This document shows positions 6,033 to 12,985 of a stretch of 18,622 nt of DNA, in pieces. The position numbers and the translations under genes were made by a program. The notes under the pieces are model-generated. The model worked only from the letters and a program-made list of their open reading frames with translations. It ran no database searches and was not told the origin of the DNA. This stretch comes from JAWLCA01 sp050485905 (GTDB lineage: Bacteria; Pseudomonadota; Alphaproteobacteria; Rhodobacterales; Rhodobacteraceae), in assembly GCA_050485905.1 (NCBI GenBank), contig JBJHCH010000075.1, forward strand, positions 1 to 18,622. Direction: 5' to 3'. How positions within the stretch are numbered: the stretch's first letter is position 1; the number at the start of each line of letters is the position of its first letter.

Positions 6033-7253
6033 TCAGCCGCCCGGCGCGGCGATCTCCACCTTCATCACCCGGTTGGTGCTGCTTTGATGGATCAGCAGCC
6101 CGCCGTCGGATGAGGGCCGCATGTGCCGGATGATGCCCGCGTGCATCCCGCCCGAGGGGATCGGGAAGCTCTGGAACGCTTCCGTCGCCGGGTCGAAGCG
6201 GACCAGCGTGTCGGGGCGCTGGAAGGATTCGTTGTACCAGACCACATCGTCGATCACCGCGATGGCATAGGGATGCGACCGCGCGCCCGACGGGCTGTCC
6301 CATTCCCGCACCTCGCCGGTTTCCGGGTTCACGCTGCCGATACGGCCGAGGCCGGAGTTGACGAACCAGACCGTGCCGTCGCTGCTGAAATCCAGCCGGC
6401 GGATCGTGGTGCCGGGTTCCGAGGTCTCGAAGGTCGTGATCTCCATGCTGGCGGGATCGACGCGGTAGAGGCGGTTCGACCCGTTGGCGGCGATCCAGGG
6501 CGCGCCATCGACGGGCGAGATCTTGATGCCGTAGGGGCGCGAGCCCGGTGTCGGCGCGTCCACGATGTCGATCTGGCCCGTGGACGGGTCCAGCCGGCCG
6601 ATCTGGTTGGCGCGCTGCGCGGTGAACCACAGGATGCCATCGCCGTCGAAGATCGCGGAATGCGGGTCGCCCGGCCCGCCCGGCGGCATGTCGTGGACGG
6701 TGAGTTCTTCGCTGACCGGGTCCAGCATAACCATCGTGCCGTTGCCGTTGCCGGTGAACCACAGGTTGCCGGCGGCATCGGCGGTGACGGTGTGGGGCCG
6801 GGTGCCGGGCGGAAGGGCGTGTTCCGTCTGCTCGCCGGTCGCGGGGTCGATCCGGCCAGCGATGTCGGCCCATTGGCCCACCCACCAGTAGCTGCCGTCC
6901 GGCGCCTCTACCGGGTCGCGGGTGCGCTGGCCGGGGGTGGGAGAGACCCATTCGGAAAACGTGATCCGCACATCGCCGTCGATCAGCGTGGGCGCGCGAT
7001 CCTCGTTCGGCGGATGCGCGGCGGCCAGATGGTCCAGCAGCGGGTCGAGGTCGGGCGAGTCGCCCAGGTCGATCATCGTGGCGACCAGTTCCGCCCAGCC
7101 GCCGCGGTCATAGCCCATGGAGCGGTCGATCAGCGCCGTGTTGTGGCAGGCGGCACAGTAGCTTTCGACCAGGTCCGCGCCCTCAGGCAGAGCGGGGGCG
7201 GCGGGCAGCGCCAGCAGCGCGGCCAGCGTCACGGGACGGAACGGGCGGGGCAT
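6033..7253 (-). CDS. Secreted cytochrome c domain fused to a Vgb-like beta-propeller
   Basis: A 406-aa exported protein. Residues 1-22 form a signal peptide (MPRPFRPVTLAALLALPAAP, then AL). A heme c-binding motif CAACH (Cys33, Cys36, His37) opens a short helical domain to about residue 90. From about 110 to the end there are six or so propeller blades with the repeating pattern LWFT/VWFV...GRIG.LDP.TG. Databases often label such proteins virginiamycin B lyase because of the propeller, but the fused cytochrome and the export signal point to a periplasmic redox or sensing role that is not established. The start at 7253 is supported by AGGAG 6 nt upstream. It is the third gene in the row Lrp - glycerophosphodiesterase - this gene, 71 bp after the second. 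Confidence 0.85.
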   Translation of the reverse strand: MPRPFRPVTLAALLALPAAPALPEGADLVESYCAACHNTALIDRSMGYDRGGWAELVATMIDLGDSPDLDPLLDHLAAAHPPNEDRAPTLIDGDVRITFSEWVSPTPGQRTRDPVEAPDGSYWWVGQWADIAGRIDPATGEQTEHALPPGTRPHTVTADAAGNLWFTGNGNGTMVMLDPVSEELTVHDMPPGGPGDPHSAIFDGDGILWFTAQRANQIGRLDPSTGQIDIVDAPTPGSRPYGIKISPVDGAPWIAANGSNRLYRVDPASMEITTFETSEPGTTIRRLDFSSDGTVWFVNSGLGRIGSVNPETGEVREWDSPSGARSHPYAIAVIDDVVWYNESFQRPDTLVRFDPATEAFQSFPIPSGGMHAGIIRHMRPSSDGGLLIHQSSTNRVMKVEIAAPGG

Positions 7254-7324
7254 GGCGGTCTCCTCTCTCTCTCCGGTTGCGGGCAGGGTAGCAGGGGACG
7301 GGCGCTGCTGACTACACGATCCGG

Positions 7325-8080
7325 TCAGGCGGCCGGCCACTGGCCCCGGCGCTGCATGATCTCGCGCAGCAGGGTCGGCCGGTCGGTCATCAGCCCGTCC
7401 ACGCCCATTTCCAGGAACCGCGCCATCTCTGCCCCCTCGTTCACCGTCCAGACATGGACCTGCACGCCGCGCGAATGGGCGGCCGCCAGCAGGCGCGGGG
7501 TGACAACGGGGATGCCGCGAAACGCGGGCGGAACCTGCACGCAAGGATAGGGCAGCCGCCCCACCGGCAGGCCCCAGCCCGCGGCCCAGAGCCGCGCGAC
7601 ACCCGCGTGCGCCGGCGACCAGCACAGGTCGGGGCCGAGCAGATCGCGCGCCCGCGCGGTGCGGCGGGGATCGAACGCGCCAATGCAGACCCGGTCCAGC
7701 GCGCCCGCGTCGCGGATCGCGCGGGCCATCGGGTCCACGCAGGCGTCAGACTTCGCCTCCAACGTCAGGAACAGGCGGGGATGTTCCGCCAGCAGGTCGT
7801 CCAGCCGCGGGATCGCCTGCCCGCCCTTCGTGCGCAGGCGCGACAGTTCGGCCCAGTCCAGCGCGGCGATGGGGCGGGGATCGCCCGTCATCCGCTCCAG
7901 CGTGTCATCGTGATGGATCACCGCCACCCCGTCGGCCGTGGCATGGACGTCGGTTTCGACATGGGAATAACCGAGGCCCACCGCATGGGCAAAAGCCGCC
8001 ATCGTGTTCTCCTCCACCTCCTGCGCGCCGCCGCGATGGGCGATGGCGATGGGGCGGGGATGGTCGAGGAACGGGTGCAT
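7325..8080 (-). CDS. Glycerophosphodiester phosphodiesterase (GDPD family, UgpQ-like)
   Basis: It hydrolyses glycerophosphodiesters to glycerol-3-phosphate and an alcohol, allowing reuse of phospholipid head groups. The 251-aa TIM-barrel protein has the family signature: IAHRGG (His15, Arg16), the acidic EEN (Glu24, Asn25), the metal-binding pair in VETDVHAT (Glu42, Asp44), and the catalytic HHDD (His57) followed by TLERMT. Later landmarks are FLTLEAKSD, IGAFDP and VHVWTVNE, with GVDGLMTDRP near the C-terminus. There is no signal peptide, so it is cytoplasmic like UgpQ. The ATG has no clear Shine-Dalgarno sequence. It begins 38 bp after the Lrp-type gene on the same strand, so the two may share a transcript. 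No ugp transport genes are present. Confidence 0.92.
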   Translation of the reverse strand: MHPFLDHPRPIAIAHRGGAQEVEENTMAAFAHAVGLGYSHVETDVHATADGVAVIHHDDTLERMTGDPRPIAALDWAELSRLRTKGGQAIPRLDDLLAEHPRLFLTLEAKSDACVDPMARAIRDAGALDRVCIGAFDPRRTARARDLLGPDLCWSPAHAGVARLWAAGWGLPVGRLPYPCVQVPPAFRGIPVVTPRLLAAAHSRGVQVHVWTVNEGAEMARFLEMGVDGLMTDRPTLLREIMQRRGQWPAA

Positions 8081-8118
8081 GGGAAGATGATGCCGGGGCG
8101 GGCCGCATCTGTCGAGGT

Positions 8119-8571
8119 TCAGGCGCGCAGATCCTTGGGGCTGCCCATCACCACATAGGTGGTCAGCGCGCTGACCTGCGGCAGCACGCCCAGAACGTCG
8201 GTGTGGAACGCCTTGTAGGCGGTCAGATCCGCCACCTCCACCCGCAGCAGGTATTCCACCGCGCCGGTGATGTTGTGGCATTCCACCACCTGCGGCGCGC
8301 GGGCGACGGCGCGCTCGAACGCCTCTTGCGCCGCCTTGGTGTGTTCGCGCAGGCCGACGGTGACATAGGCGACGAAGCCCAGCCCCCGCGCCGCCCGGTC
8401 CAGCACCGCCCGGTAGCCCCGGATCAGGCCGCGGCGTTCCAGCTCCTGCACCCGGCGCAGGCAGGCCGAGGGCGAGAGGCCGACGCGGGCGGCCAGATCG
8501 AGGTTACTGATCCGGCCATCACGCTCCAGCTCGCGCAATATGTGTTCGCTTATCCGGTCAAGTTCGGCCAT
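8119..8571 (-). CDS. Lrp/AsnC-family transcriptional regulator
   Basis: A 150-aa DNA-binding regulator. The N-terminal winged helix-turn-helix (about 1-60: LDRISEHILRELERDGRISN, then LDLAARVGLSPSACLRRV) is typical of Lrp. The C-terminal RAM/effector domain follows, with VVECHNITGAVEYLLRVEV and the ending LTTYVVMGSPKDL. Such proteins usually sense amino acids and act as octamers or hexadecamers. It is divergent from a LysE-type exporter with about 70 bp between them, the usual arrangement for a regulator that controls amino-acid efflux. An in-frame ATG at 8601 with AGGA 8 nt upstream would add ten residues (MRNRRLYLQS) and cannot be excluded; 8571 is kept because homologues tend to start here. 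Confidence 0.93.
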   Translation of the reverse strand: MAELDRISEHILRELERDGRISNLDLAARVGLSPSACLRRVQELERRGLIRGYRAVLDRAARGLGFVAYVTVGLREHTKAAQEAFERAVARAPQVVECHNITGAVEYLLRVEVADLTAYKAFHTDVLGVLPQVSALTTYVVMGSPKDLRA

Positions 8572-8593
8572 GGATTGCAGATATAGCCGCCGA

Positions 8594-8642
8594 TTGCGCA
8601 TCTTCACAATCCTGTTGCGCCGATTTTCGCATAATCTTGCGC
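8594..8642. promoter_or_regulatory. Putative Lrp-type operator region between regulator and exporter
   Basis: The hexamer TTGCGC occurs three times at 8594-8599, 8615-8620 and 8637-8642, that is at 21- and 22-bp steps, about two helical turns. This places the copies on one DNA face, as expected for a multimeric Lrp-family protein. CATAAT at 8630-8635 may be the -10 of the exporter gene; if so its transcript would be nearly leaderless. No matching -35 is evident. Confidence 0.45.
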
Positions 8643-8643
8643 C

Positions 8644-9231
8644 ATGACGCCCGACATGTTCCTCGCCCTTGCGGTCTTTGCCTTCGTCTCTTCGGTCACG
8701 CCGGGGCCGAACAACCTGATGCTGATGGCCTCGGGCGCGAATTTCGGCTTTCGCCGCACGGTGCCGCACATGCTGGGGGTGGGGCTGGGCTTCACCTTCA
8801 TGGTGGTGCTGGTCGGGCTGGGGGTGGCGGGGCTGTTCACCGCCTGGCCACCCGCGCATCAGGTGCTGAAATGGGTCAGTGTGGCCTATATGCTGTGGCT
8901 GGCGTGGAAGATCGCCAATGCCGCCCCGCCGCGCGACGGGCAGGCGGGCGGCGTGCCGCTGACCTTTCTGCAGGCGGCGGCGTTCCAGTGGGTCAACCCG
9001 AAAGCCTGGGCCATGGCGCTGACCGCCATCGCGGTCTATGCGCCCGGGCGAGAGGTCGGGGCGGTGCTGCTGGTGGCTGCGATCTTCGGCGCGGTCAACC
9101 TGCCCACGGTCAGCAGCTGGACAGTGCTGGGCCAGCAGATGCGCCGGGCACTGACCAGTCCCGCCCGCCTGCGCGCGTTCAACTGGACGATGGCGGCGCT
9201 GCTGGTAGCGTCGCTGGCGATGGTGCTGTAG
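8644..9231 (+). CDS. LysE/RhtB-family amino-acid exporter
   Basis: An inner-membrane translocator of 195 aa, probably exporting an amino acid or derivative. It begins with the family signature VSSVTPGPNNLMLMASGANF in the first membrane segment, followed by GFRRTVPHMLGVGLGF. There are about six hydrophobic segments. A second conserved block is AAAFQWVNPKAWAMALTA. The ATG at 8644 gives the normal N-terminus; ATG at 8656 would remove part of the first helix. There is no Shine-Dalgarno sequence, consistent with a leaderless or very short-leader mRNA. The divergent Lrp gene is the natural regulator. The substrate cannot be inferred. The gene ends 12 bp before the convergent MipA/OmpV gene. Confidence 0.93.
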   Translation: MTPDMFLALAVFAFVSSVTPGPNNLMLMASGANFGFRRTVPHMLGVGLGFTFMVVLVGLGVAGLFTAWPPAHQVLKWVSVAYMLWLAWKIANAAPPRDGQAGGVPLTFLQAAAFQWVNPKAWAMALTAIAVYAPGREVGAVLLVAAIFGAVNLPTVSSWTVLGQQMRRALTSPARLRAFNWTMAALLVASLAMVL

Positions 9232-9243
9232 CGCCGGGGCGGA

Positions 9244-10041
9244 TCAGAAGCCGAAGCGTATCTGGCGCGAGACGCCCAGACGGACCGAGACCTGATCGCG
9301 GCTGCCCTGCTGGGTGATCGGGCTGCGGCCCGCATCGCCACGCAGCCGGTCATAGCGCGCCGCGCCCTCCAGCGCCCAGTCCTCGTTCATCTGGTAGACG
9401 AAGCCCGCCTCGGCCCCGGTCGAGACCAGCCCGCCGGATGGCGCATAGGCGGTCGGGAAGGTCGCGGTGGGCGTGGCCACGCCGAAATAGGTGCGGGTGA
9501 AGCGCCCGTCACCATACTGCGCCCGCGGCCCCAGCGTCAGCGTCAGCTGGTCGTTCGGCCGCCAGATCACGTCGCCGCCCAGATCGGCCACCAGCCCCTC
9601 ATGCCCGAAGGCGCCATAGCGCAGGTCGCCGAACAGCCGCCAGCTGTCTGTGGTGTAGGACGCCCCCAAGCCCAGTTCCAACGTGGCGTCGATATCGTCC
9701 AGCCCGGTGAACTCCGGATCGCGCGAGGCCCGGCGCGAAGGGATGTAGCGGAAAGATCCGCGCAGCCGGAAGCCGGGGTCCAGCGGCTGGGCATCGGGCG
9801 ACCCGATCACCAGCCCGCCAAGGCGCAGATGGTTCAGCCGGATGTTCAGATCCGGCGCCAGGCGGAACTCGTCGGACCCGAAATAGCGCGGCTGTGCGGC
9901 GATGCCGCCACGCAGGGTAAACTCCGCACCCGGCGCGCCCTGCGCAACCGCCGGGGCCGCCGAAAGCAGCAGCGCCGTGGCAAGCCCGGCCAGCATGCAG
10001 CGGAACGTGGCAGTCGGTGCCGGCATCCGTGATATCCCCAT
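9244..10041 (-). CDS. MipA/OmpV-family outer-membrane protein
   Basis: A 265-aa predicted outer-membrane beta-barrel. A signal peptide ends at about residue 34 (CMLAGLATALLLSAAPAVAQ followed by GAP). The mature part alternates polar and aromatic or hydrophobic residues in strand-length runs (FTLRGGIAAQPRYFGSDEF, LELGLGASYTTDSWRLFGDL). It ends in RQIRFGF, with the C-terminal Phe used by the barrel assembly machinery. The pattern GG(I/V)...P.Y.GSD...AP.L is typical of MipA/OmpV proteins, some of which are MltA-interacting scaffold proteins while others act in osmotic or drug responses; the role here is unknown. An alternative ATG lies at 10026. The 71 bp between it and the hemE stop are A+T-rich around 10055-10085 and probably hold its promoter. 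Confidence 0.85.
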   Translation of the reverse strand: MGISRMPAPTATFRCMLAGLATALLLSAAPAVAQGAPGAEFTLRGGIAAQPRYFGSDEFRLAPDLNIRLNHLRLGGLVIGSPDAQPLDPGFRLRGSFRYIPSRRASRDPEFTGLDDIDATLELGLGASYTTDSWRLFGDLRYGAFGHEGLVADLGGDVIWRPNDQLTLTLGPRAQYGDGRFTRTYFGVATPTATFPTAYAPSGGLVSTGAEAGFVYQMNEDWALEGAARYDRLRGDAGRSPITQQGSRDQVSVRLGVSRQIRFGF

Positions 10042-10112
10042 CGCGTCGTGGCAGACTTAGAGGACTATCAGAAAATTGCAATCAATGGGTGAATCACGCT
10101 TGCGCGCGGCGG

Positions 10113-11141
10113 TCATCCGCGCACCGCCTCGATCATCCGGGTCACGTTGTCGGGGTCGGCATCGGGCGTGATGCCATGGCCGAGGTTGAAGATATGCGGC
10201 CCGTGCGCGAATGCCTCGACGATGGCGCGGGTCTCGGTCACCAGCGCCTCGCCCCCGGTGACAAGGTGATGCGGCGCCAGATTGCCCTGCACGCAGCCAT
10301 CGACCTGCACATGCGCCGCCGCCCAGGCGGCGCTGACGGAATTGTCGATCGCCACGCAATCCGCCCCGGTGGCCTTGGCGAATCCGATGTAGCCGTCGCC
10401 GGCCTCGCGCGGAAAGGCGATGACGGGCACGCCGGGGTGGCGGGCCTTCAGCGCGGCGATGATCCGCCTGGCCGGTTCCAGCGAATAGCGCGTGAAGGCA
10501 TCGCCCTTCAGCGACCCGGCCCAGCTGTCGAACAGCTTCACCACCTCGGCCCCCGCGTCGATCTGGGCGCTCAGATAGGCGATGGTCCCCTGCTCGATCC
10601 GGTCCATCAGCGCGTCAAATGCCGCCGGTTCCTCCACCCGCATCTTGTGCGCGGGGGCCTGATCCGGCGTGCCGCGCCCGGCGATCATGTAGGTCGCCAC
10701 CGTCCAGGGCGCGCCGGCAAAGCCGATCAGCGTCGTCTCCTTCGGCAACTCCCGGCTCAGGATCCGCACCGTCTCATAGACCGGCCCCAGCACCTCGTGG
10801 ATATCCTCCACCGGCTTCAGCGCCTCCACGCCCGCCGCATCGGTGATGGTCGAAAGCCGCGGCCCCTCGCCGGTCACGAACCACAGATCCGCGCCCAGCG
10901 CCTGCGGAAGCAGCAGGATGTCGGCAAACAGGATCGCCGCGTCGAACCCGTAGCGGCGAATGGGCTGCAACGTCACCTCGGCCGCCAGCTCTGGATTGTA
11001 GCACAGCGACAGGAAATCCCCCGCCTCTGCCCGCGTCGCGCGGTATTCCGGCAGGTAGCGCCCCGCCTGCCGCATCATCCAGATCGGCGGCCGCGCCTGC
11101 ACCTCGCCGCGCAGCGCCTTCAGGATCGTCTTGTCGCTCAT
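10113..11141 (-). CDS. hemE: Uroporphyrinogen III decarboxylase
   Basis: HemE removes four acetate carboxyls from uroporphyrinogen III to give coproporphyrinogen III (EC 4.1.1.37) in the cytoplasm. The product is 342 aa, a normal family length. The substrate-binding signature MMRQAGRYLPEYR supplies Arg24 and Arg28. The essential aspartate is Asp74 in LFADILLLPQALG. Other family blocks are GFAGAPWTVATYMIAG, VKLFDSWAGSL, and the C-terminal FNLGHGITPDADPDNV. The reading frame continues far upstream, but ATG at 11141 matches the family N-terminus and has a G-rich Shine-Dalgarno-like run before it. It is divergent from hemC with 106 bp between the starts, so one control region can serve both genes. 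Confidence 0.98.
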   Translation of the reverse strand: MSDKTILKALRGEVQARPPIWMMRQAGRYLPEYRATRAEAGDFLSLCYNPELAAEVTLQPIRRYGFDAAILFADILLLPQALGADLWFVTGEGPRLSTITDAAGVEALKPVEDIHEVLGPVYETVRILSRELPKETTLIGFAGAPWTVATYMIAGRGTPDQAPAHKMRVEEPAAFDALMDRIEQGTIAYLSAQIDAGAEVVKLFDSWAGSLKGDAFTRYSLEPARRIIAALKARHPGVPVIAFPREAGDGYIGFAKATGADCVAIDNSVSAAWAAAHVQVDGCVQGNLAPHHLVTGGEALVTETRAIVEAFAHGPHIFNLGHGITPDADPDNVTRMIEAVRG

Positions 11142-11184
11142 GCCCGCCCCCCGTTTGCCCCGTTGGTCCCGTGACCGGGCGGCA

Positions 11185-11217
11185 TTGTCAAGCGCGCGTG
11201 ACAGCGGGGAGTTGTCA
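11185..11217. promoter_or_regulatory. Dyad element in the hemE-hemC divergent promoter, candidate CrtJ/PpsR site
   Basis: TGTCA (11186-11190) and TGACA (11199-11203) form an inverted repeat with an 8-bp GC spacer, which also reads TGT-N12-ACA, the form of the CrtJ/PpsR binding consensus in purple bacteria. A further TGTCA is at 11213-11217. On the minus strand the element contains a perfect TTGACA (11191-11186), suitable as the hemE -35. On the plus strand TTGTCA (11212-11217), 17 bp before TACGCC (11235-11240), could serve hemC and would make its mRNA leaderless. Regulator identity is inferred only. Confidence 0.45.
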
Positions 11218-11247
11218 GTGCCCCGGCCCTCGGCTACGCCTTGGCCC

Positions 11248-12189
11248 ATGACCCAAGCCCTGCCCAGCCCCGCCACACCCCTGAAGATCGGCACCCGCGG
11301 CTCGCCCCTGGCGCTGGCCCAGGCGCATGAGACGCGCGCCCGGCTGATGACGGCCCATGCCCTGCCCGAGGATGCGTTCCGGATCGTGGTGATCAAGGTC
11401 ACCGGCGACGCGGTGCAGGACCGGCCGCTGAAGGAGATCGGCGGCAAGGGCCTGTTCACGCGCGAGATCGAGGAGGCGCTGCTCGACCGCAGCATCGACA
11501 TCGCGGTGCATTCGATGAAGGACATGCCGACCGAACAGCCCGGCGGCCTGATCCTCGACTGCTACCTGCCCCGCGAAGACCCGCGCGACGCCTTCGTCTC
11601 GCCCCACGCAGACGGCATCGCGGCGCTGCAACCCGGCGCGGTGGTCGGCACTTCCAGCCTGCGCCGGCGCGCCCAGCTTCTGCACCGCCGCCCCGACCTG
11701 CAGGTGGTGGAGTTTCGCGGCAATGTGCAGACGAGGATGCGCAAGCTCTCCGACGGCGTGGCGGTCGCCACCTTCCTTGCGATGGCGGGGCTGAACCGGC
11801 TGGGCATGGATGTGTCGCAAACCCCGATCGCGCCAGAGGACATGCTGCCCGCCGTCGCCCAGGGCACCATCGGCATCGAACGGCGGATTGACGACGACGC
11901 CACCGCCGCGCTCCTGTCCGCGATCCACCACCACGACACCGGCCTGCGCCTTGCAGCCGAACGCGGGTTTCTGGCGGAACTGGACGGCTCTTGCGAAACG
12001 CCCATCGCCGGGCTGGCGATCATCGAGGGGGATGAACTGTGGCTGAGGGGAGAGATCCTGCGCCCTGACGGGTCGGAATCGCTGTCTGACGAAGCCCGCG
12101 CGCCGCTGGATCAGGGTGACACGCTGGGCCGGGAGATGGCGCGCCGCCTGCTGACACAGGCGCCCGAAGGGTTCTTTGACTGGCGCTGA
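11248..12189 (+). CDS. hemC: Hydroxymethylbilane synthase (porphobilinogen deaminase)
   Basis: HemC condenses four porphobilinogens into hydroxymethylbilane (EC 2.5.1.61), two steps before HemE. The product is 313 aa, as in other bacteria. The cofactor-anchoring cysteine is Cys249 in ELDGSCETPIAG, which binds the dipyrromethane. Also present are IGTRGSPLALAQA at the N-terminus, the catalytic Asp in AVHSMKDMPT, GTSSLRRRAQL and EFRGNVQTRMRKL, the arginine-rich loops that hold the growing chain. ATG at 11248 fits the family; a longer frame extends to 11131 but would overlap hemE. There is no Shine-Dalgarno sequence before this ATG. A strong hairpin terminator lies about 90 bp after the stop, so hemC is probably monocistronic. 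Confidence 0.98.
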   Translation: MTQALPSPATPLKIGTRGSPLALAQAHETRARLMTAHALPEDAFRIVVIKVTGDAVQDRPLKEIGGKGLFTREIEEALLDRSIDIAVHSMKDMPTEQPGGLILDCYLPREDPRDAFVSPHADGIAALQPGAVVGTSSLRRRAQLLHRRPDLQVVEFRGNVQTRMRKLSDGVAVATFLAMAGLNRLGMDVSQTPIAPEDMLPAVAQGTIGIERRIDDDATAALLSAIHHHDTGLRLAAERGFLAELDGSCETPIAGLAIIEGDELWLRGEILRPDGSESLSDEARAPLDQGDTLGREMARRLLTQAPEGFFDWR

Positions 12190-12277
12190 TGCCCGCGGCG
12201 GCCCGCAGGCCGCGCGACTGAGGTAGCAGCAGAACAGCCAACCATTCCAGAGTGTTGAGCCAGAATTCAACGGGTCA

Positions 12278-12311
12278 GGCCCGACAGCGCGAATGGCGCT
12301 GCCGGGCCTTT
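12278..12311 (+). terminator. Intrinsic terminator after hemC
   Basis: Bases 12278-12290 pair with 12296-12308: GGCCCG/CGGGCC, one A/C mismatch, then CAGCGC/GCGCTG, with a GAATG loop. TTT follows at 12309-12311. It lies between the convergent ends of hemC and the repeat-containing membrane protein gene and may stop transcription from both sides, although the T-run favours the plus strand. The flanking 12190-12277 shows nothing else I can name. Confidence 0.75.
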
Positions 12312-12333
12312 GCCTGCCTGGTCAGGCGTCCGG

Positions 12334-12774
12334 TCAGTCCTGAATGGGCGCTGCCGGATCCTCGGCCGGGGCGGGGGCCGGGGCTTCGCCCGCCTCGGGC
12401 GCGACAGGCGCGGTATCGGTCGGCGCCGGGGCCGCATCCAGCGGGGCCGGGTCGGCGGGCGCCGGGGCCGGATCGGCCGGGGCGGTGGCGGCGGGCGGCG
12501 GTGCGGTTTCCACCGGCGCGGGGCTGTCGCCGCCGAAGACGAAGAACGCCAGGATCAGCGCCAGCACGGCCACGCCACCCACGATCAGGTAAAGCGAGTT
12601 GTTGCTTTCCGCCGGGCGGGGTTCGATCGCCGGGGGGATCGGGCGCTCTTCGACCCGGTGCGGGATCGGGCGCTCGTCGATGGTGGGATGGACGGAGCTA
12701 TCCTCGACCGTGGGGTCGATCGGCCGGTCCTCGTCCCGCGGGGGGGTCGGTCGGTTCTCTCTGAGATGTTGCAT
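12334..12774 (-). CDS. Single-pass membrane protein with 9-residue N-terminal repeats and Pro/Ala-rich tail
   Basis: I do not recognise a family. The 146-aa product has three parts. Residues 8-52 are five consecutive 9-residue units of the type RPIxPxxEE (RPTPPRDED, RPIDPTVED, SSVHPTIDE, RPIPHRVEE, RPIPPAIEP). Residues 61-80 are a single membrane segment (LYLIVGGVAVLALILAFFVF). Residues 83-146 are Pro/Ala/Asp-rich with PAPADPAP-type repeats. By the positive-inside rule the orientation is unclear; many such proteins have the N-terminus in the cytoplasm. ATG at 12774 is preferred because GGAG lies 8 nt upstream, while ATG at 12795 has none. It is convergent with hemC and divergent from the P450 gene. 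The bias could inflate coding scores, but the start signal and transmembrane segment support a real gene. Confidence 0.7.
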   Translation of the reverse strand: MQHLRENRPTPPRDEDRPIDPTVEDSSVHPTIDERPIPHRVEERPIPPAIEPRPAESNNSLYLIVGGVAVLALILAFFVFGGDSPAPVETAPPPAATAPADPAPAPADPAPLDAAPAPTDTAPVAPEAGEAPAPAPAEDPAAPIQD

Positions 12775-12923
12775 CGGTCGGTCTCCAGTTTTCATCGCGC
12801 CGCAAGTCCGGCGCCTGCAAACCCAACGCAGGTTGCCGCGCATCCGTTCCAACCGCCGCCGCGCACCGGCCCGCGGGGCGCGACTTTCCGCCTGCGGCCC
12901 ATGACCGCCCCCGCCGCGTCATC

Positions 12924-12952
12924 GTGGAGGCGGGCGGCGCGCATGCTATAGT
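12924..12952 (+). promoter_or_regulatory. Candidate promoter of the P450 gene
   Basis: TATAGT (12947-12952) lies 17 bp after GTGGAG (12924-12929). The -10 is a good match in otherwise very GC-rich DNA and sits about 34 bp before the ATG. The rest of 12775-12923, upstream of it, shows no other feature I can name. Confidence 0.45.
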
Positions 12953-12985
12953 CTGCCCCGAAGCCGCCCGTCAGAGAGGAGCCGA

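Noticed and set aside
6033..7253. Antibiotic-resistance gene (virginiamycin B lyase)
   Set aside because: The propeller similarity is general; the export signal, heme motif and neighbours do not support a resistance role.
6123..7550. A 475-codon plus-strand frame opposite the propeller gene
   Set aside because: It mirrors the codon structure of the real gene, is rich in Arg/Gly/Ala, and has no motif. The minus-strand gene has a signal peptide, CxxCH and an ideal ribosome binding site.
10017..11174. A 385-codon plus-strand frame opposite hemE
   Set aside because: hemE on the other strand is unmistakable; this frame has no recognisable features.
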